Shown here piece by piece: positions 34,015-44,208 of a stretch of DNA of 64,000 bases. The DNA lies in assembly GCF_001619985.1 (NCBI RefSeq), contig NW_017264205.1:310001-374000 (forward strand). Direction: 5' to 3'. Below the pieces are notes generated by a model. That model was not told where the DNA came from. It saw only the letters and a program-made list of their open reading frames with translations, and ran no database searches. The position numbers and the translations under genes were made by a program. Each line of letters begins with the position of its first letter. Position 1 is the first letter of the stretch. Origin of the DNA: Xylona heveae TC161 (taxonomy: Eukaryota > Ascomycota > Xylonomycetes > Xylonales > Xylonaceae).

Positions 34015-34835
34015 GTTTGTAGGGCGAACAAGGAACAGAGGGGAAGAGCAGGAAAGTTGAGAAGTTAAAACGTTATGACACAGGCCAAATGGACTTGATG
34101 TCTTTGCGCACTATGTAGCGTGCTGATGTGCTGAAAGGGTATCAAAATGCTGGTATATAACCAAGAAATTTGCAAAGAAAGAGAATGATACAGGAAATAA
34201 TAATACAAAGCCGTCGACTAAATTGCAAGCAAAAGGCAGCAACTGATTGATGAAAAGTCCAGCAAAATTGTCACAAATCAGAATTTGAACAGATCAGAAT
34301 GACTAGGGAAAGGAACTCATCATTTCAGAGTACTCCCGCTCAAAAATAAAGCTTAATAGAAGTTGATTAGGACAGCATGTCATAATTTTACTGGAAGAGG
34401 GTTGACTCGGCGTCTGCTATTTGCAGCGACAGTTGGTTGACAAGCTTCGCTTGCAGAATCCGATCCACCAGAAGCGAAAACCACTCTATCCAAAATACGA
34501 TGATGATTTTATACTGCTGATATTTTGAATTGATAATCAACTCAACAGATTGAGGGGATAAATATTTCCCCCGGATTTTCAATTTCTCATCGTGTCGCAT
34601 GTCTCTCATCTATTGAGATTTGCAATTGAAAGTAGGATTGTGAATTGGTGCTGCTTGATTTATGAGCTACGGATACTCGATGAGAGCAAAAGAATCTCTA
34701 GTTCTGCCTAAATTCCTTGGAGATCAAATGTCCAACTGGTTCCAAGCAGTTATAAATCGTTCTGTGAAGGTACAAAAAAAAAAGTCCAATTGAAGATGCC
34801 CCCCAAAAAAAATCAGAAAAATTGAAGAAAAATAT
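34015..34835. other. Intergenic upstream of trm12
   Basis: AT-rich noncoding sequence. No gene was recognised; it includes the trm12 promoter and the downstream flank of tRNA-Arg. Confidence 0.6.
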
Positions 34836-34844
34836 AAAAAAAAA
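34836..34844 (-). terminator. Pol III terminator of tRNA-Arg
   Basis: Nine A residues on the plus strand (T9 on the transcribed minus strand) begin two bases after the tRNA-Arg discriminator. Confidence 0.8.
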
Positions 34845-34845
34845 G

Positions 34846-34917
34846 TGACCTAACCAGGGGTCGAACCTGGAATCTCTTGATTCGTAGTCAAGCGCCTTGC
34901 CATTGGGCCATTAGGCC
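34846..34917 (-). tRNA. tRNA-Arg (anticodon ACG), no intron
   Basis: Read on the minus strand, the acceptor arms GGCCTAA and TTAGGTC pair with one G-T wobble. The D-arm is GGCCCAATGGCAAGGC, the anticodon stem-loop CTTGA-CTACGAA-TCAAG gives ACG, and the T-arm is CCAGG-TTCGACC-CCTGG. The gene is 72 nt. Wobble inosine at position 34 lets it read CGU, CGC and CGA codons. Confidence 0.93.
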
Positions 34918-35458
34918 AATTGTTGAAAGAAGAAATGTTATCACGGTACATGTTCGGTCAGCCCACTTCGTGCATTATACTGCTCAGAGCAAAACAAAAA
35001 GTCGCTCGTGGTCGTAAAGTGAAAATTCGTTACGCATTAAAAGGTCACGATCCTCAATTATACCCAGGTACCCATGCTCTCAGAATATTTCTTGCATGTC
35101 CAATACAGTATCTGCTGTGCGTATGCTGAAATGCAATGGTCTGGCTAATTGGTTTTTGCCGTGTATCTTGCCTTGGCTGCTATGCTCGCACTCATGACGC
35201 TATATGCGAAGCTCCGGCAGGAATGACAAGTGGGCTGAAGTGCTGAAAAGATTGATGTACAAGAAATGATAAAGCCTCGCAGCAAGTATTTGCAAAGGCA
35301 TGTGCTGATAGATCTAGGAAAAACAGTCCAAAGCAGAAATTGCTATAATACACCACAACTGTCGTCACCCCCAACGCCTTCTTTTGCTGATCTAATCATA
35401 TGCCCACCATGGCCAACATTTTATAATCGCTATCGTGAAATGCAGTGCCGACTTTTGA
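34918..35458. other. Spacer between tRNA-Arg and the ssp120-like 3' end
   Basis: Noncoding; nothing recognised. Confidence 0.6.
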
Positions 35459-36408
35459 TTACTGTGTCTTTCGGAATTTCAGTGGAATATTCTGCTCGAC
35501 AATGGACATGCGATCGAGCTGCTCCTGGCGCTCGGCTGCCTCGGCTTCCATGTCGTGTTTGCGGAAGTGTTCAATGTCTTCCGGATGGGTGAGATCTTCT
35601 TCGCGGGTGTCTATCAAGGTGTTAGCATGGCTGGAGATTAAGTCGTGGGTTGGATACGCGAATGGGAAGAGTTAGAGAATAATGACGGCGACGGGTGTAG
35701 AATTGGCGGTAAAGCAGTGGACATGGGTGTGCTAAACATACTCTCATCATGGTACCTAGATTCATCGATCAGCAAAGAAGATTTGAAGAAGAGAACAAGG
35801 TGTAGACTCACTTTTCAAAATGGTGGATTTCATACTCATACTCGTCGTCGCCATGATGACCGGGGCCAAGCTACGAGAGCAACATCAGTATACTGTAATG
35901 GCCTAGACACTATCCCCCGTCCACGGACAGATAACCGTGTCCTTGGACGCTTGTACATACCCCAAAGTCTGGCAGCCTCACGCCCTCGTCATACTTTTGT
36001 AACCACTCGGCCTGCGTGATCCGGCGGTCACCGCTGGTGTCAAACAGCCTAAAGACCTCGGTCAAAATCTCGTTCCTTTTCTCTGCAGGTGTGTCCTTGA
36101 GCGAGTCGTCGTTGAGACCGTATGTCCGTAGAACCTCGTAGGGGTCCCAATAGCCATTGGAGTCAAAGTCGTGGAGTGAGAAGAAGGCGCGGGGCTCGAA
36201 ATTGCCGATATGATGTTCCTCTACGCAGATCAGCCCAAGATGCTCCCAAAAAATTACTCAGAAGTGACACTCTGCAATGGATCATACCAGCCATGTGTAT
36301 TGTTCCCCAATCAGTCTCGCCCTGGAGGGCAGCTTGACCGTCGTGGTCGCCGTGGGCAAAGACGCGGCTTGACAGCGCCAGCAGCGCGACTCCCGCCAAT
36401 TTCCACAT
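35459..36408 (-). CDS. EF-hand secretory-pathway protein, Ssp120-like
   Basis: Minus-strand exons are 36408..36288, 36220..35961, 35870..35812, 35755..35742 and 35610..35459, giving 201 residues. A signal peptide is clear (MWKLAGVALLALSSRVFA). The mature part has IGNFEPRAFFSLHDFDSNGY, a first EF-hand loop DFDSNGYWDPYE, and a second loop DTSGDRRITQAE. A conserved acidic tail follows: YHDENTREEDLTHPEDIEHF, then FRKHDMEAEAAERQEQLDRM. This pattern fits yeast Ssp120 and related nucleobindin-like calcium-binding proteins of the ER/Golgi. Exon 4 is only 14 nt; without it the conserved FEKYHDEN join is lost and the frame breaks. A Met five codons upstream (36423) would place charged and tyrosine residues before the signal peptide and was not chosen. 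Confidence 0.85.
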
Positions 36409-37525
36409 TGTGAGAAGATACAACTGAATTCCCCGGTCGAGAAGAGTTCCTTTTTCTTTCCGCCAGAGTATTAGCAGTGCTAACCTCTATCGCTCAGTGG
36501 ATCTGTGTGTTGATTAGAGTTGACCCCTGGTGCCCCTTGTCGCAGCCTCGACCGTTGGCCCCTGCGCGCTGCGTCGCGTCGAATCGGCAAAGCGGCGAGG
36601 TTTAAGTTGGTTTAGTCACTTTGCTGGGTTGACCGACGGTCCGACGTTGCCGTTCCTCTAACTTATCCACTTGTCTACCTCTTCCCCAGACAATTAATTC
36701 TTTGTCAGAAGCTTATTGGGTTAGATAATGGTGAGTTGTTCTTTGAGGCATTCTCCAATTAATATTGATTAAATCACTGATCTGCTCAATATAGCGGTAT
36801 AATATGAATGTGACTGCACTTAGTGACTCATGACACAAGAACAATCCCATAACTATACAGCCTAGATTAGAAAAACAGCATGGACATCACACAAATTCAA
36901 CTAGAGCATTACGTGAAAAGAATTGAATCAATTATGATTGGCCTGAATCTATCATCTCTACATATCAATCCAATTGCGCAAGTGCTCTGTCATGACTAGC
37001 TGACAGGAATTCAACCTTAAGTTGGCCGACCCACCGTCTCTTCGTTGGTCCGCTCGGCAGGGACGTGCCGGACGTGCAAGGGGGTCCGGATGAGCCATGG
37101 CGGATTGGCCAATTAATCCGACGACTCCGAGTGAAACGGTCTGTGACGTCTTCCGGGAATTATTGGTTATTCTTAAATCAAGAAATGGACTGATTGCTCG
37201 GCCTTGATTATGTTTCTCAGGCCGAGCGCGCATGCCGCGAGCATGGGTGTCCTGCGACTATACGATATTGTATTTGCGCCATTCTCAATCTTATATAGAG
37301 TCCATTCGTGTTCAGCATCCACAAACTGGACTTCAAATGACTCGAATATTCAGATACCCATTTTCAATTGATGCACTCTGTCGAAAACGCGTACCATTAA
37401 TTTTGAACCATCTTGGACGTGACATCTCTCAAAAGCAATCCCGCAATACACCTCTAGCGCCAATACTGAGGTTAATTAATTACCAACATTCATTGGCCAA
37501 AGACTTTAAAACAAATCCTAGCAAA
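36409..37525. other. Divergent promoter region, ssp120-like / oxidoreductase
   Basis: Noncoding spacer between divergent genes. No element was recognised; short open frames on both strands have no supporting features. Confidence 0.55.
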
Positions 37526-39229
37526 ATGTCACAGACCATTCGTGCAGTAGGTAAGCAAACCACTCTGTTATCCCCCGTACTCGCAAAATCCCAATATATT
37601 GACGAAACCAGACATCCGCGGCGGCACCGGTCCCGTAGACAGCCTCTACATTACGGACGTGCCCAAACCCACCATTGGCCCCAATGACGCCCTTGTCAAA
37701 GTAAAAGCCTTTGGTCTCAACCGAATGGACCTTCTCCAGCGCGAGGGCAACTATCCTCTGCCTCCATGGGCGCCCAAGACCCTTGGTTGCGAATTTTCCG
37801 GTATCATTACCGAACTGGGGTCGAGTCCAGAGCCGGGATTCGAGGTGGGCGAGGAAGTTTTTGGACTGGCCTACGGAGGTATCATTTTCGCTTTCTTACC
37901 TCAACCTTTCAATTTGAATGGCAATTCCACTGTCCATATAATAAGAATGCACTGACTCAATTGACACGGGAATAGGTGCATATGCTGAATATATCGCCGT
38001 ATCTACAAAAATGCTGGCCCGCAAACCTGACGAAATGACTTTTGTCCAGGCAGCTAGTATCCCAGAGGTATTCTTCGCCCCTCCACTTCTTCCTTATCCT
38101 TTTCATGAGCGTTACTAAATTCACAGACATACATGACCTCCCTGTTAGCAATGTACATTACCGGCGAATTCAAGGCCGGTAAATCTATACTGTGGCACGC
38201 CGGCGCCTCTTCCGTTGGCATTGCGGGAATCCAGCTCTCCGTGACGGGCGGCGCGTCTGCAGTCTTTGCCACTGTCGGATCCGACAACAAAGTCGACTTT
38301 TGCGAACGCGACCTCGGCGCCACAAAGGCATTCAACTACCATTCGCAGGACTGGTCACAGGAAGTGCTCAACGCAACTGGTGGGAAAGGTGTTGATGTGA
38401 TTATTGATGCAGTGGGGGCCAGTCATTTTCAGGTAAGACGAGCGCAGCGGTCTTTATCCCACTGTCCCGTTATCATTATCACGACCCAGCGAGTCCTTCT
38501 CAAAGCGATCCACCAACATCAACTTCCTCTTACTCCCCTCTACTTTTATACCCCAATCCACGAACCTCCTTTTGCCATATTATCTTCTCTTCCCTCGACC
38601 CTCTGACCCCCACCCTCATCCCTCTCCCTCATCCCTCCACTCTCCACCATCCCTCACCCCTCATCCCTAATCCCCTCGACCTTCCCAGCCCTATCCCAAG
38701 CTCCCAAGCTCCCAACCCTATCCCAGCCCTATCCCCTATCCCAAACCCCCTTCCCCCCTACACCACTCCCCCGCCCCCCAAAAAACCAAATCAAAACGAA
38801 ACCGAAAACAAGAAAGAAAGATAGGAAGATAGCAGATAAACCCAACTAACACCACCCCTGAATAACCCAACTAATACGACCCTCAAAAACTAATGACCTT
38901 GGAACGCACAGGGCGACCTCAACGCCGCCGCCCGCGACGGCCGCATCGTCAACCTCGGCTGGCTCAGCGGGACTGTCCTCCCCGGCGGCGTCGACATCAA
39001 GCACTTCATCGACAAGCGGCTGCGGTACGAGGGCACGACGCTGCGCAGCCAGGAACTCGACTACCAGCACCGCCTGCGCGACCTGCTGGAGGGCTACATG
39101 GACCGGTTCCGGGACGGCACGTTCAAGGTCGTGGTCGAGAAGGTGTTTCCGTGGGAGCAGATAGTCGAGGCGCACCGCCTCATGGAGAAGAATGTGAGTA
39201 AAGGCAAGATTGTGTGTACTGTGGATTAG
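37526..39229 (+). CDS. Quinone-oxidoreductase-like medium-chain dehydrogenase/reductase
   Basis: Exons 37526..37550, 37612..37878, 37976..38067, 38127..38432 and 38912..39229 encode 335 residues. The order of motifs is that of zinc-free NADPH-dependent MDR enzymes (quinone oxidoreductase, TP53I3/PIG3 type): AFGLNRMDLLQREGNYPLP, LGCEFSGIITELG, then the nucleotide-binding segment ILWHAGASSVGIAGIQLSV, GVDVIIDAVG and DGRIVNLGWLSG. The C-terminus has FPWEQIVEAHRLMEKNVSKG. The catalytic-zinc cysteine pattern of alcohol dehydrogenases is absent. The likely reaction is NADPH-dependent reduction of quinones or enones, with unknown substrate. Intron 4 is unusually long (479 nt) and C-rich with CCCTATCCCA-like repeats. 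The last exon is GC-rich, unlike the exons before it. Confidence 0.88.
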
Positions 39230-39248
39230 GATTAGGATTAGGATTAGA
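39216..39248 (+). repeat. TTAGGA tandem repeat over the stop codon
   Basis: About four consecutive ATTAGG/TTAGGA hexamers begin at the stop codon (39227-39229) of the oxidoreductase gene. They resemble but do not equal the TTAGGG telomere unit. Confidence 0.75.
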
Positions 39249-40713
39249 TTTCGTTTATTTGTCCATTTATTCAAGAGGGTTAGGATTAGATGGGTCAGGA
39301 ATACCTTAGTACCTGTGGTATATACTTTGGATTGTGTATAGACTACAGACTACAGATGGTGTATTACCTAGCAGATAGTGTATTGAGGGGCAGTTATCAG
39401 TATTAGTATTAGTATAGGGAGGTATGATACCAGCGTTGGATACGATAATAACAAGCATGATTCGATCCAACGATCCAATGATCTATGGACTGCGTTCACT
39501 GCTTCGTTACTTCGCTACTTCACTACTTCACTACCTCATCACGACGTTCTCAATCCTCAATCCTCAATCCTCTATACTTAGGGTTCCAGAACAACGAGTA
39601 ATGCAGTATTTCACAAGACGTGAGATGGCATTTGTGATATGGACAGATGGAAACTTTAGCTTTCACACATACCCCCACAAACACACATACTCTCTCACTT
39701 TGATAATTTGTCATTGTTTTATCATTGTCAATCTACCAGATGCCGCTGCTGCTGCTGATGATGATAAGACGATGCCGAAACAAAAACAAGTACAAGTACA
39801 AATACAGACGAAACCTTATTCACGACACGACGGATATCAAGATTCAAGACCAAAGAGACTGGCTTTTCCTCGACTTCAAACATGCATAGATGATACGGAC
39901 ACTGAGCCACACAAGACTGACCAAGAGGAATGACACATGGAGATATTTATGAATAGAGGATGTAAAACGCTATAGTAAAGGCAAGGAAACGCTATAGAAT
40001 AGGAAAAGAGGCAAGGACGGATACAAATAAAGAAAAAGGACAAGAAAATGGTTACAAAATAAAGGGAAAAGGGCAAGGAAATGCGATAGAAAAGAAAAAC
40101 GGAAAATAATAAAGGAGACGGATACAATGAAAGAGAAAAGGGAAAAAAGGAAACAGGAAACATGGAACGGACACACGCAGAAATTTAAAAAAAAAGAGGA
40201 AAAAGAAAGGGAAAGTGGTATCTCTTATGTACGGACAGGGGAATACAGCAAACCGGATAAAAAAAATGCGTGACAAGCAACAGGAAAGTGTGGATATCAA
40301 GAGAGTGAAATAGTGGGAACGCCAATGATAGCTATTGCATATTTGCATGTGATGAATCTGATGGAAGGGCAAGGGGAAAGGGAAACCAGAATAAAAGAAA
40401 AAGAAAGAAAAAAACAAAAAGAAAAGGATTTTTTTTTAAAAAAAAAGGAAGAAAACAAACTGGCGCTGGAAACAGAAAAGGAACAGACAGGTGTAGAATG
40501 AGTAAAAGACAGGAGAAAATTTGCTTTGCCTGGATAATGGGTATGAAGGATGAGCCTCCCATGAGTAAATGAGATGGAAAAAAAAGGAAAAGGAAAACCA
40601 ATATTTACGTATCATTACGTATCATTACGTATTGATGCAACTCAGACCCTGTGTTGAGATGGAACAGTGTCTACAAAGATAAGCTGAGAAAAGGGCATGG
40701 TCACATGGACATG
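39230..40713. other. Repeat-rich intergenic spacer (oxidoreductase / TBC gene, convergent)
   Basis: Noncoding. It contains several short tandem repeats: TATTAG near 39400, CTACTTCA near 39505-39535, CTCAATC near 39550-39570, a TTACGTATCA array at 40605-40632, and long A/G-rich stretches from 39940 to 40500. An open frame at 39424..39933 runs through these repeats and is not considered a gene. Confidence 0.6.
40605..40633. repeat. TTACGTATCA tandem repeat, nearly three units
   Basis: Three near-contiguous copies of a 10-base unit containing the TACGTA palindrome, about 80-110 bases beyond the TBC gene stop. ACGT-core sites are typical bZIP targets, but the 3' location makes a regulatory role uncertain. 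Confidence 0.7.
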
Positions 40714-43700
40714 CTATGCATCGTCGACTGGTACAGGGCTTTGGACGCGTAATTCCTCAGACTCTGGGATCGAGGGCGCCGACACTGTCTCAGTCTGGAG
40801 ACTCTTCGACCGAGTGTCCGTTGGACTAGCTGGCTCAGACGACAGACTGTTTCCGATTTGAGTCTGGCTTTGGCTTATACCTGTCGTGAGCGGGAGGACA
40901 ACTTTGTCCGGCTGCTCTGGGCCCGGTCTCGGTCCCCTCGCTAGTTCTCTCTCCCGCATGAGCTCCTTTTCTGCATCGACGACTCGTTGTCTTCGCTCCT
41001 CGACATCGGCGCGCTTGACGACCCTCTTGAGCGCTTCGCTGGCATTAATGAGACCATCGATACTAATGGCATGATTGGTCATTTGGTGGTTAATATATCC
41101 GTAAATACCGGCAGGAGTGTCACATTTGAGCAGGCTGCGCTCGTTTAGTTTGAGCAAAGCTAAGGCGACTTGGAACAAAAATGTCGACCCGTCATTGGTG
41201 CACAGCACAATATCCCACAGTCGAAAGAGGGCTTCGGCGGAAAGACAGTCGGTGAACACGGACAAAAACCATTGGAACGTGAGCGCTTCAAGCTCGATAC
41301 CCAGGTCCTCCAGGTGAGCAGAGAGCGTGGGCAGGACTTCGGCGACGTACTGCCGCAGCACTTGTTGGTCCGCGCGAGACGTGAGCAACGAATGGTCGTA
41401 GTAACCCTGTGGCAAGATGTTCTCAATCATTGTCGTCAACATCCAAAAAGCGTCTTCCGCGGTAGGCATAATCAGGAGCAGACAAGCCGCAATCAGGTTC
41501 ATGCCTTGGCAGTAGCCGACCTCGGGGTTCCGTCGTGAGTACGCGAGCAAGACTTGGTTGAGTTTCCCCACACCAGGACCTTTGCGGAAGAAGATGTTGT
41601 CGGTGAGGGTGCGGTGAATGTCCATTTGAATCTGTGCGACTATCACAGGGTCATCGTTGCCCGTGTAATGAACCAATTCTTCGTATTGCCCGGGGACACG
41701 CATGGCCGACGCTCCGCTGCACTCGGCCCAGATCTTGGCGCGATATGCAACGGGAATCCCGCCGAGCAGAAGCATCTTGAATTCCTTCCATTTCGCGCGA
41801 CCGACTTTGCCTTTGTTACCCAGACCTGCAACCCCGACAATCTCTCCGTCGGTGAGGAATGCTTCGGGCATGGACTGCTTCGAGCGGCTGCCTTCGTTGG
41901 TCGCCGCGGCGATGCCCTCGCGTTTACGCTCGGCGCGCACTTTACGAAGAAACTCATTCCATCGAACAGTCTTGTCGCGTTGCAGCGAGTCGTGGAGGTC
42001 GGTAAGCTGGTCCAGCAAAAGCTTGACAGGCTCTATCGAATCAATTGCATCGGGAACGGGAGAGGCAGCGCCTGAGCCAGAGGAGCGGGTAATTGTCGCA
42101 TGACCAGATACAATAGATGATGCAGAAGGTTCCGGGTTGACGCTCGCAGACGGCATAGAGCCACCCTTGTCAACTGTGATCGAAGAGGCCGATTTGTTAG
42201 CAGTGGGGGCAGGTTCATTCTCGGCTGTCAACAGCGACGTTATGGGCCCAGCAGAAGGTGTATGCGACAGCAGCTCTGTCGGGAATGTGGCTAGCTTGAG
42301 ATAATCCTGCCATCTCTTTGGCGTCTTAATCTCGGTCTGCTCCTCTGTCGAGCCGGGCGATCCGGGGCGAGATCCACCGGCCCTAACGCTTGCTGCACGG
42401 TCTCGATTGTGCACTCTGTTCACATGTCCATTTGCTTCCTCTTCCCGTTCTTCTTCGTCTTCTTCTCCATCGCTCAACACGTCTTGGATATCTCGCATGT
42501 TACTGAGCGTCTCGACCGCGCTGCTCCGTTTGCGTTGTCTCAACTCCTCGGCCGCACCATCTTGTCTCTTCTTGCGTCTCTGATCGTAAATGAATCCAAA
42601 TCGGTCCGTCAAGTAGTCTGTTGGATGGTAATGGTTGTAGGTTTGATTCAAAGTGGGAGGCCTCGATTCCAATGGCAGGATCGTGTCCATCTCAACTGGA
42701 CCTGAGTGACCTCCAGGAGTCGAGATTTCGTCCTCAGTCGTAACCGGCGGTGGAGCACTTCCACTTGCTCGTATTTCGGTGTAGGTGCGCTTCAATGTGC
42801 CGCCGGGTCCAATAGTTGTCATTGCTGTCGGTCTTCGTAATTGTGCACGAGACTTTTGTCGATTGAGCATAGAGTTGGTCGTGTTTGTAGAAGTCTGAGA
42901 TGCCGATCGTGCTCCTTGACTGGCACTATCCGCCACCGTTGCAGCTCTTCCTCTTGCAGAGCTTGGCCGATCAGGCTCCCGGCTGCCCTGGGAGTTGCCG
43001 GCAACGAGCCTTAATGCCCAGGAAGTAATTGAGGTTGAAGACTTTTGTGATCGCGCGTCCCAATCACTATTATCTTTGGGGTCCGGATCCAGCGTCTGAT
43101 GAAGAAGTGATGTCCTGTCCTTGGGAAGAGGCGGTGCATTGGGTGGCTGGAAGAGATCCTCTTTTAGTCCCGGCCGTCGCTGACCACTACTGACAGCCCG
43201 TGGCTTGATAAATAAAGCATCGTCATTGCCAGCAATGCTTCCCTGGCTCGCTCGCCGGCTACTGCTTCCGCCCAGAAAGTAGTTTTTCCACCCCTTTGTA
43301 TTTCCTTGCTTTCCTGCGTCTAAACCTGGTGATGCTGCTCCACGCTGCCGCCGTTCCTCATGCCTGAGAATATCCTTTGGTCGTAATGTCGCGTCCGGGC
43401 GGCCGTTGATGATGCCCAGACCGTCATACAGAGCATCGTCGTGGTCTTCGGCGTGCCCAACCTGTTCATTCATCGCCTGGTTGACCATTTCGTCAATACT
43501 GCCTTCAATGCTCGCCACTGTCTCGGCAGTGCTCTTCCGCTTGTGGGCTGACGAAGCTGCATCCAGCGCCGAAGCATCACTGAGACGTTGGCGAGGTTCC
43601 TCGAGCTCTCGAAGGCGCGATTCAATGTCTAGATGCGAGACTTCGCATTCTCGTAACATTCTTCGCAGCACCCTCTCTCGCTCTTCGGTGCGTCTACGCA

Positions 43701-44208
43701 ACGCCGACATTTGGGCATCACGCTGAGCCAAATCCCCTGCCAGCTGCCGCACCAATGCAATGGCTCCCGTCCTTGCCATGAGCCGTTCAATATGTTCGTC
43801 GCTCGCATGATGCAGCGTACCGGGGACTTCGCGGCTGTCTAGCGGGGTGTCATCGAAGAGAGCCGTGCGACTCCGAAGAGCAGGGGACGTGGCGGTCAGG
43901 GTGTCGACAATGGATGGAGAGGACTTGCATGCCTTGAGGTTTGCGGCGGGAGAAGCAGTTCCTGACCAGACGCGCTTGAGTAGGCCATTGCGATGCTCCG
44001 GGTGGTGCAGTGGAGCAGGCTCTTCGGGCGACAATGAAGGGAAAGACGTCAGGGACTTATCCGACGGGGTGGTTGCAGCGCTCAGCGAAGCATTAGACGC
44101 ATATCGGCGGGGTTTTACACGGACGGTGCCCGACTGACGACTTTTGGTCGAGCGACTGGAGGTCTGGGAAGCGGTTCGTCGGAGATACCCATCGCTGGTC
44201 GTCTCCAT
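40714..44208 (-). CDS. TBC-domain RabGAP
   Basis: An intronless gene of 1164 residues from the ATG at 44208. The TBC domain spans about residues 810-1030: GIPVAYRAKIWAECSG, the arginine-finger motif IQMDIHRTLTDNIF (near 860), and the glutamine-finger motif VGYCQGMNLI (near 900), then FQWFLSVFTDCL and LFRLWDIVLC. Both catalytic fingers are present, so an active GTPase-activating protein for a Rab-type GTPase in membrane traffic is expected. A coiled coil precedes at about 145-205 (RRRTEERERVLRRMLRECEV). The remaining 600 residues of the N-terminal half are Ser/Pro/Arg-rich and probably disordered. Only a TTG lies further upstream in frame (44226), so the ATG was chosen. The cognate Rab cannot be read from sequence. 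Confidence 0.92.
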   Translation of the reverse strand: METTSDGYLRRTASQTSSRSTKSRQSGTVRVKPRRYASNASLSAATTPSDKSLTSFPSLSPEEPAPLHHPEHRNGLLKRVWSGTASPAANLKACKSSPSIVDTLTATSPALRSRTALFDDTPLDSREVPGTLHHASDEHIERLMARTGAIALVRQLAGDLAQRDAQMSALRRRTEERERVLRRMLRECEVSHLDIESRLRELEEPRQRLSDASALDAASSAHKRKSTAETVASIEGSIDEMVNQAMNEQVGHAEDHDDALYDGLGIINGRPDATLRPKDILRHEERRQRGAASPGLDAGKQGNTKGWKNYFLGGSSSRRASQGSIAGNDDALFIKPRAVSSGQRRPGLKEDLFQPPNAPPLPKDRTSLLHQTLDPDPKDNSDWDARSQKSSTSITSWALRLVAGNSQGSREPDRPSSARGRAATVADSASQGARSASQTSTNTTNSMLNRQKSRAQLRRPTAMTTIGPGGTLKRTYTEIRASGSAPPPVTTEDEISTPGGHSGPVEMDTILPLESRPPTLNQTYNHYHPTDYLTDRFGFIYDQRRKKRQDGAAEELRQRKRSSAVETLSNMRDIQDVLSDGEEDEEEREEEANGHVNRVHNRDRAASVRAGGSRPGSPGSTEEQTEIKTPKRWQDYLKLATFPTELLSHTPSAGPITSLLTAENEPAPTANKSASSITVDKGGSMPSASVNPEPSASSIVSGHATITRSSGSGAASPVPDAIDSIEPVKLLLDQLTDLHDSLQRDKTVRWNEFLRKVRAERKREGIAAATNEGSRSKQSMPEAFLTDGEIVGVAGLGNKGKVGRAKWKEFKMLLLGGIPVAYRAKIWAECSGASAMRVPGQYEELVHYTGNDDPVIVAQIQMDIHRTLTDNIFFRKGPGVGKLNQVLLAYSRRNPEVGYCQGMNLIAACLLLIMPTAEDAFWMLTTMIENILPQGYYDHSLLTSRADQQVLRQYVAEVLPTLSAHLEDLGIELEALTFQWFLSVFTDCLSAEALFRLWDIVLCTNDGSTFLFQVALALLKLNERSLLKCDTPAGIYGYINHQMTNHAISIDGLINASEALKRVVKRADVEERRQRVVDAEKELMRERELARGPRPGPEQPDKVVLPLTTGISQSQTQIGNSLSSEPASPTDTRSKSLQTETVSAPSIPESEELRVQSPVPVDDA

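Noticed and set aside
39216-39248. TTAGGA array considered as an interstitial telomere
   Set aside because: The unit is not TTAGGG, there are only about four copies, and it overlaps a normal stop codon.
39424-39933. 169-codon plus-strand frame downstream of the oxidoreductase
   Set aside because: It runs through several short tandem repeats and low-complexity sequence.
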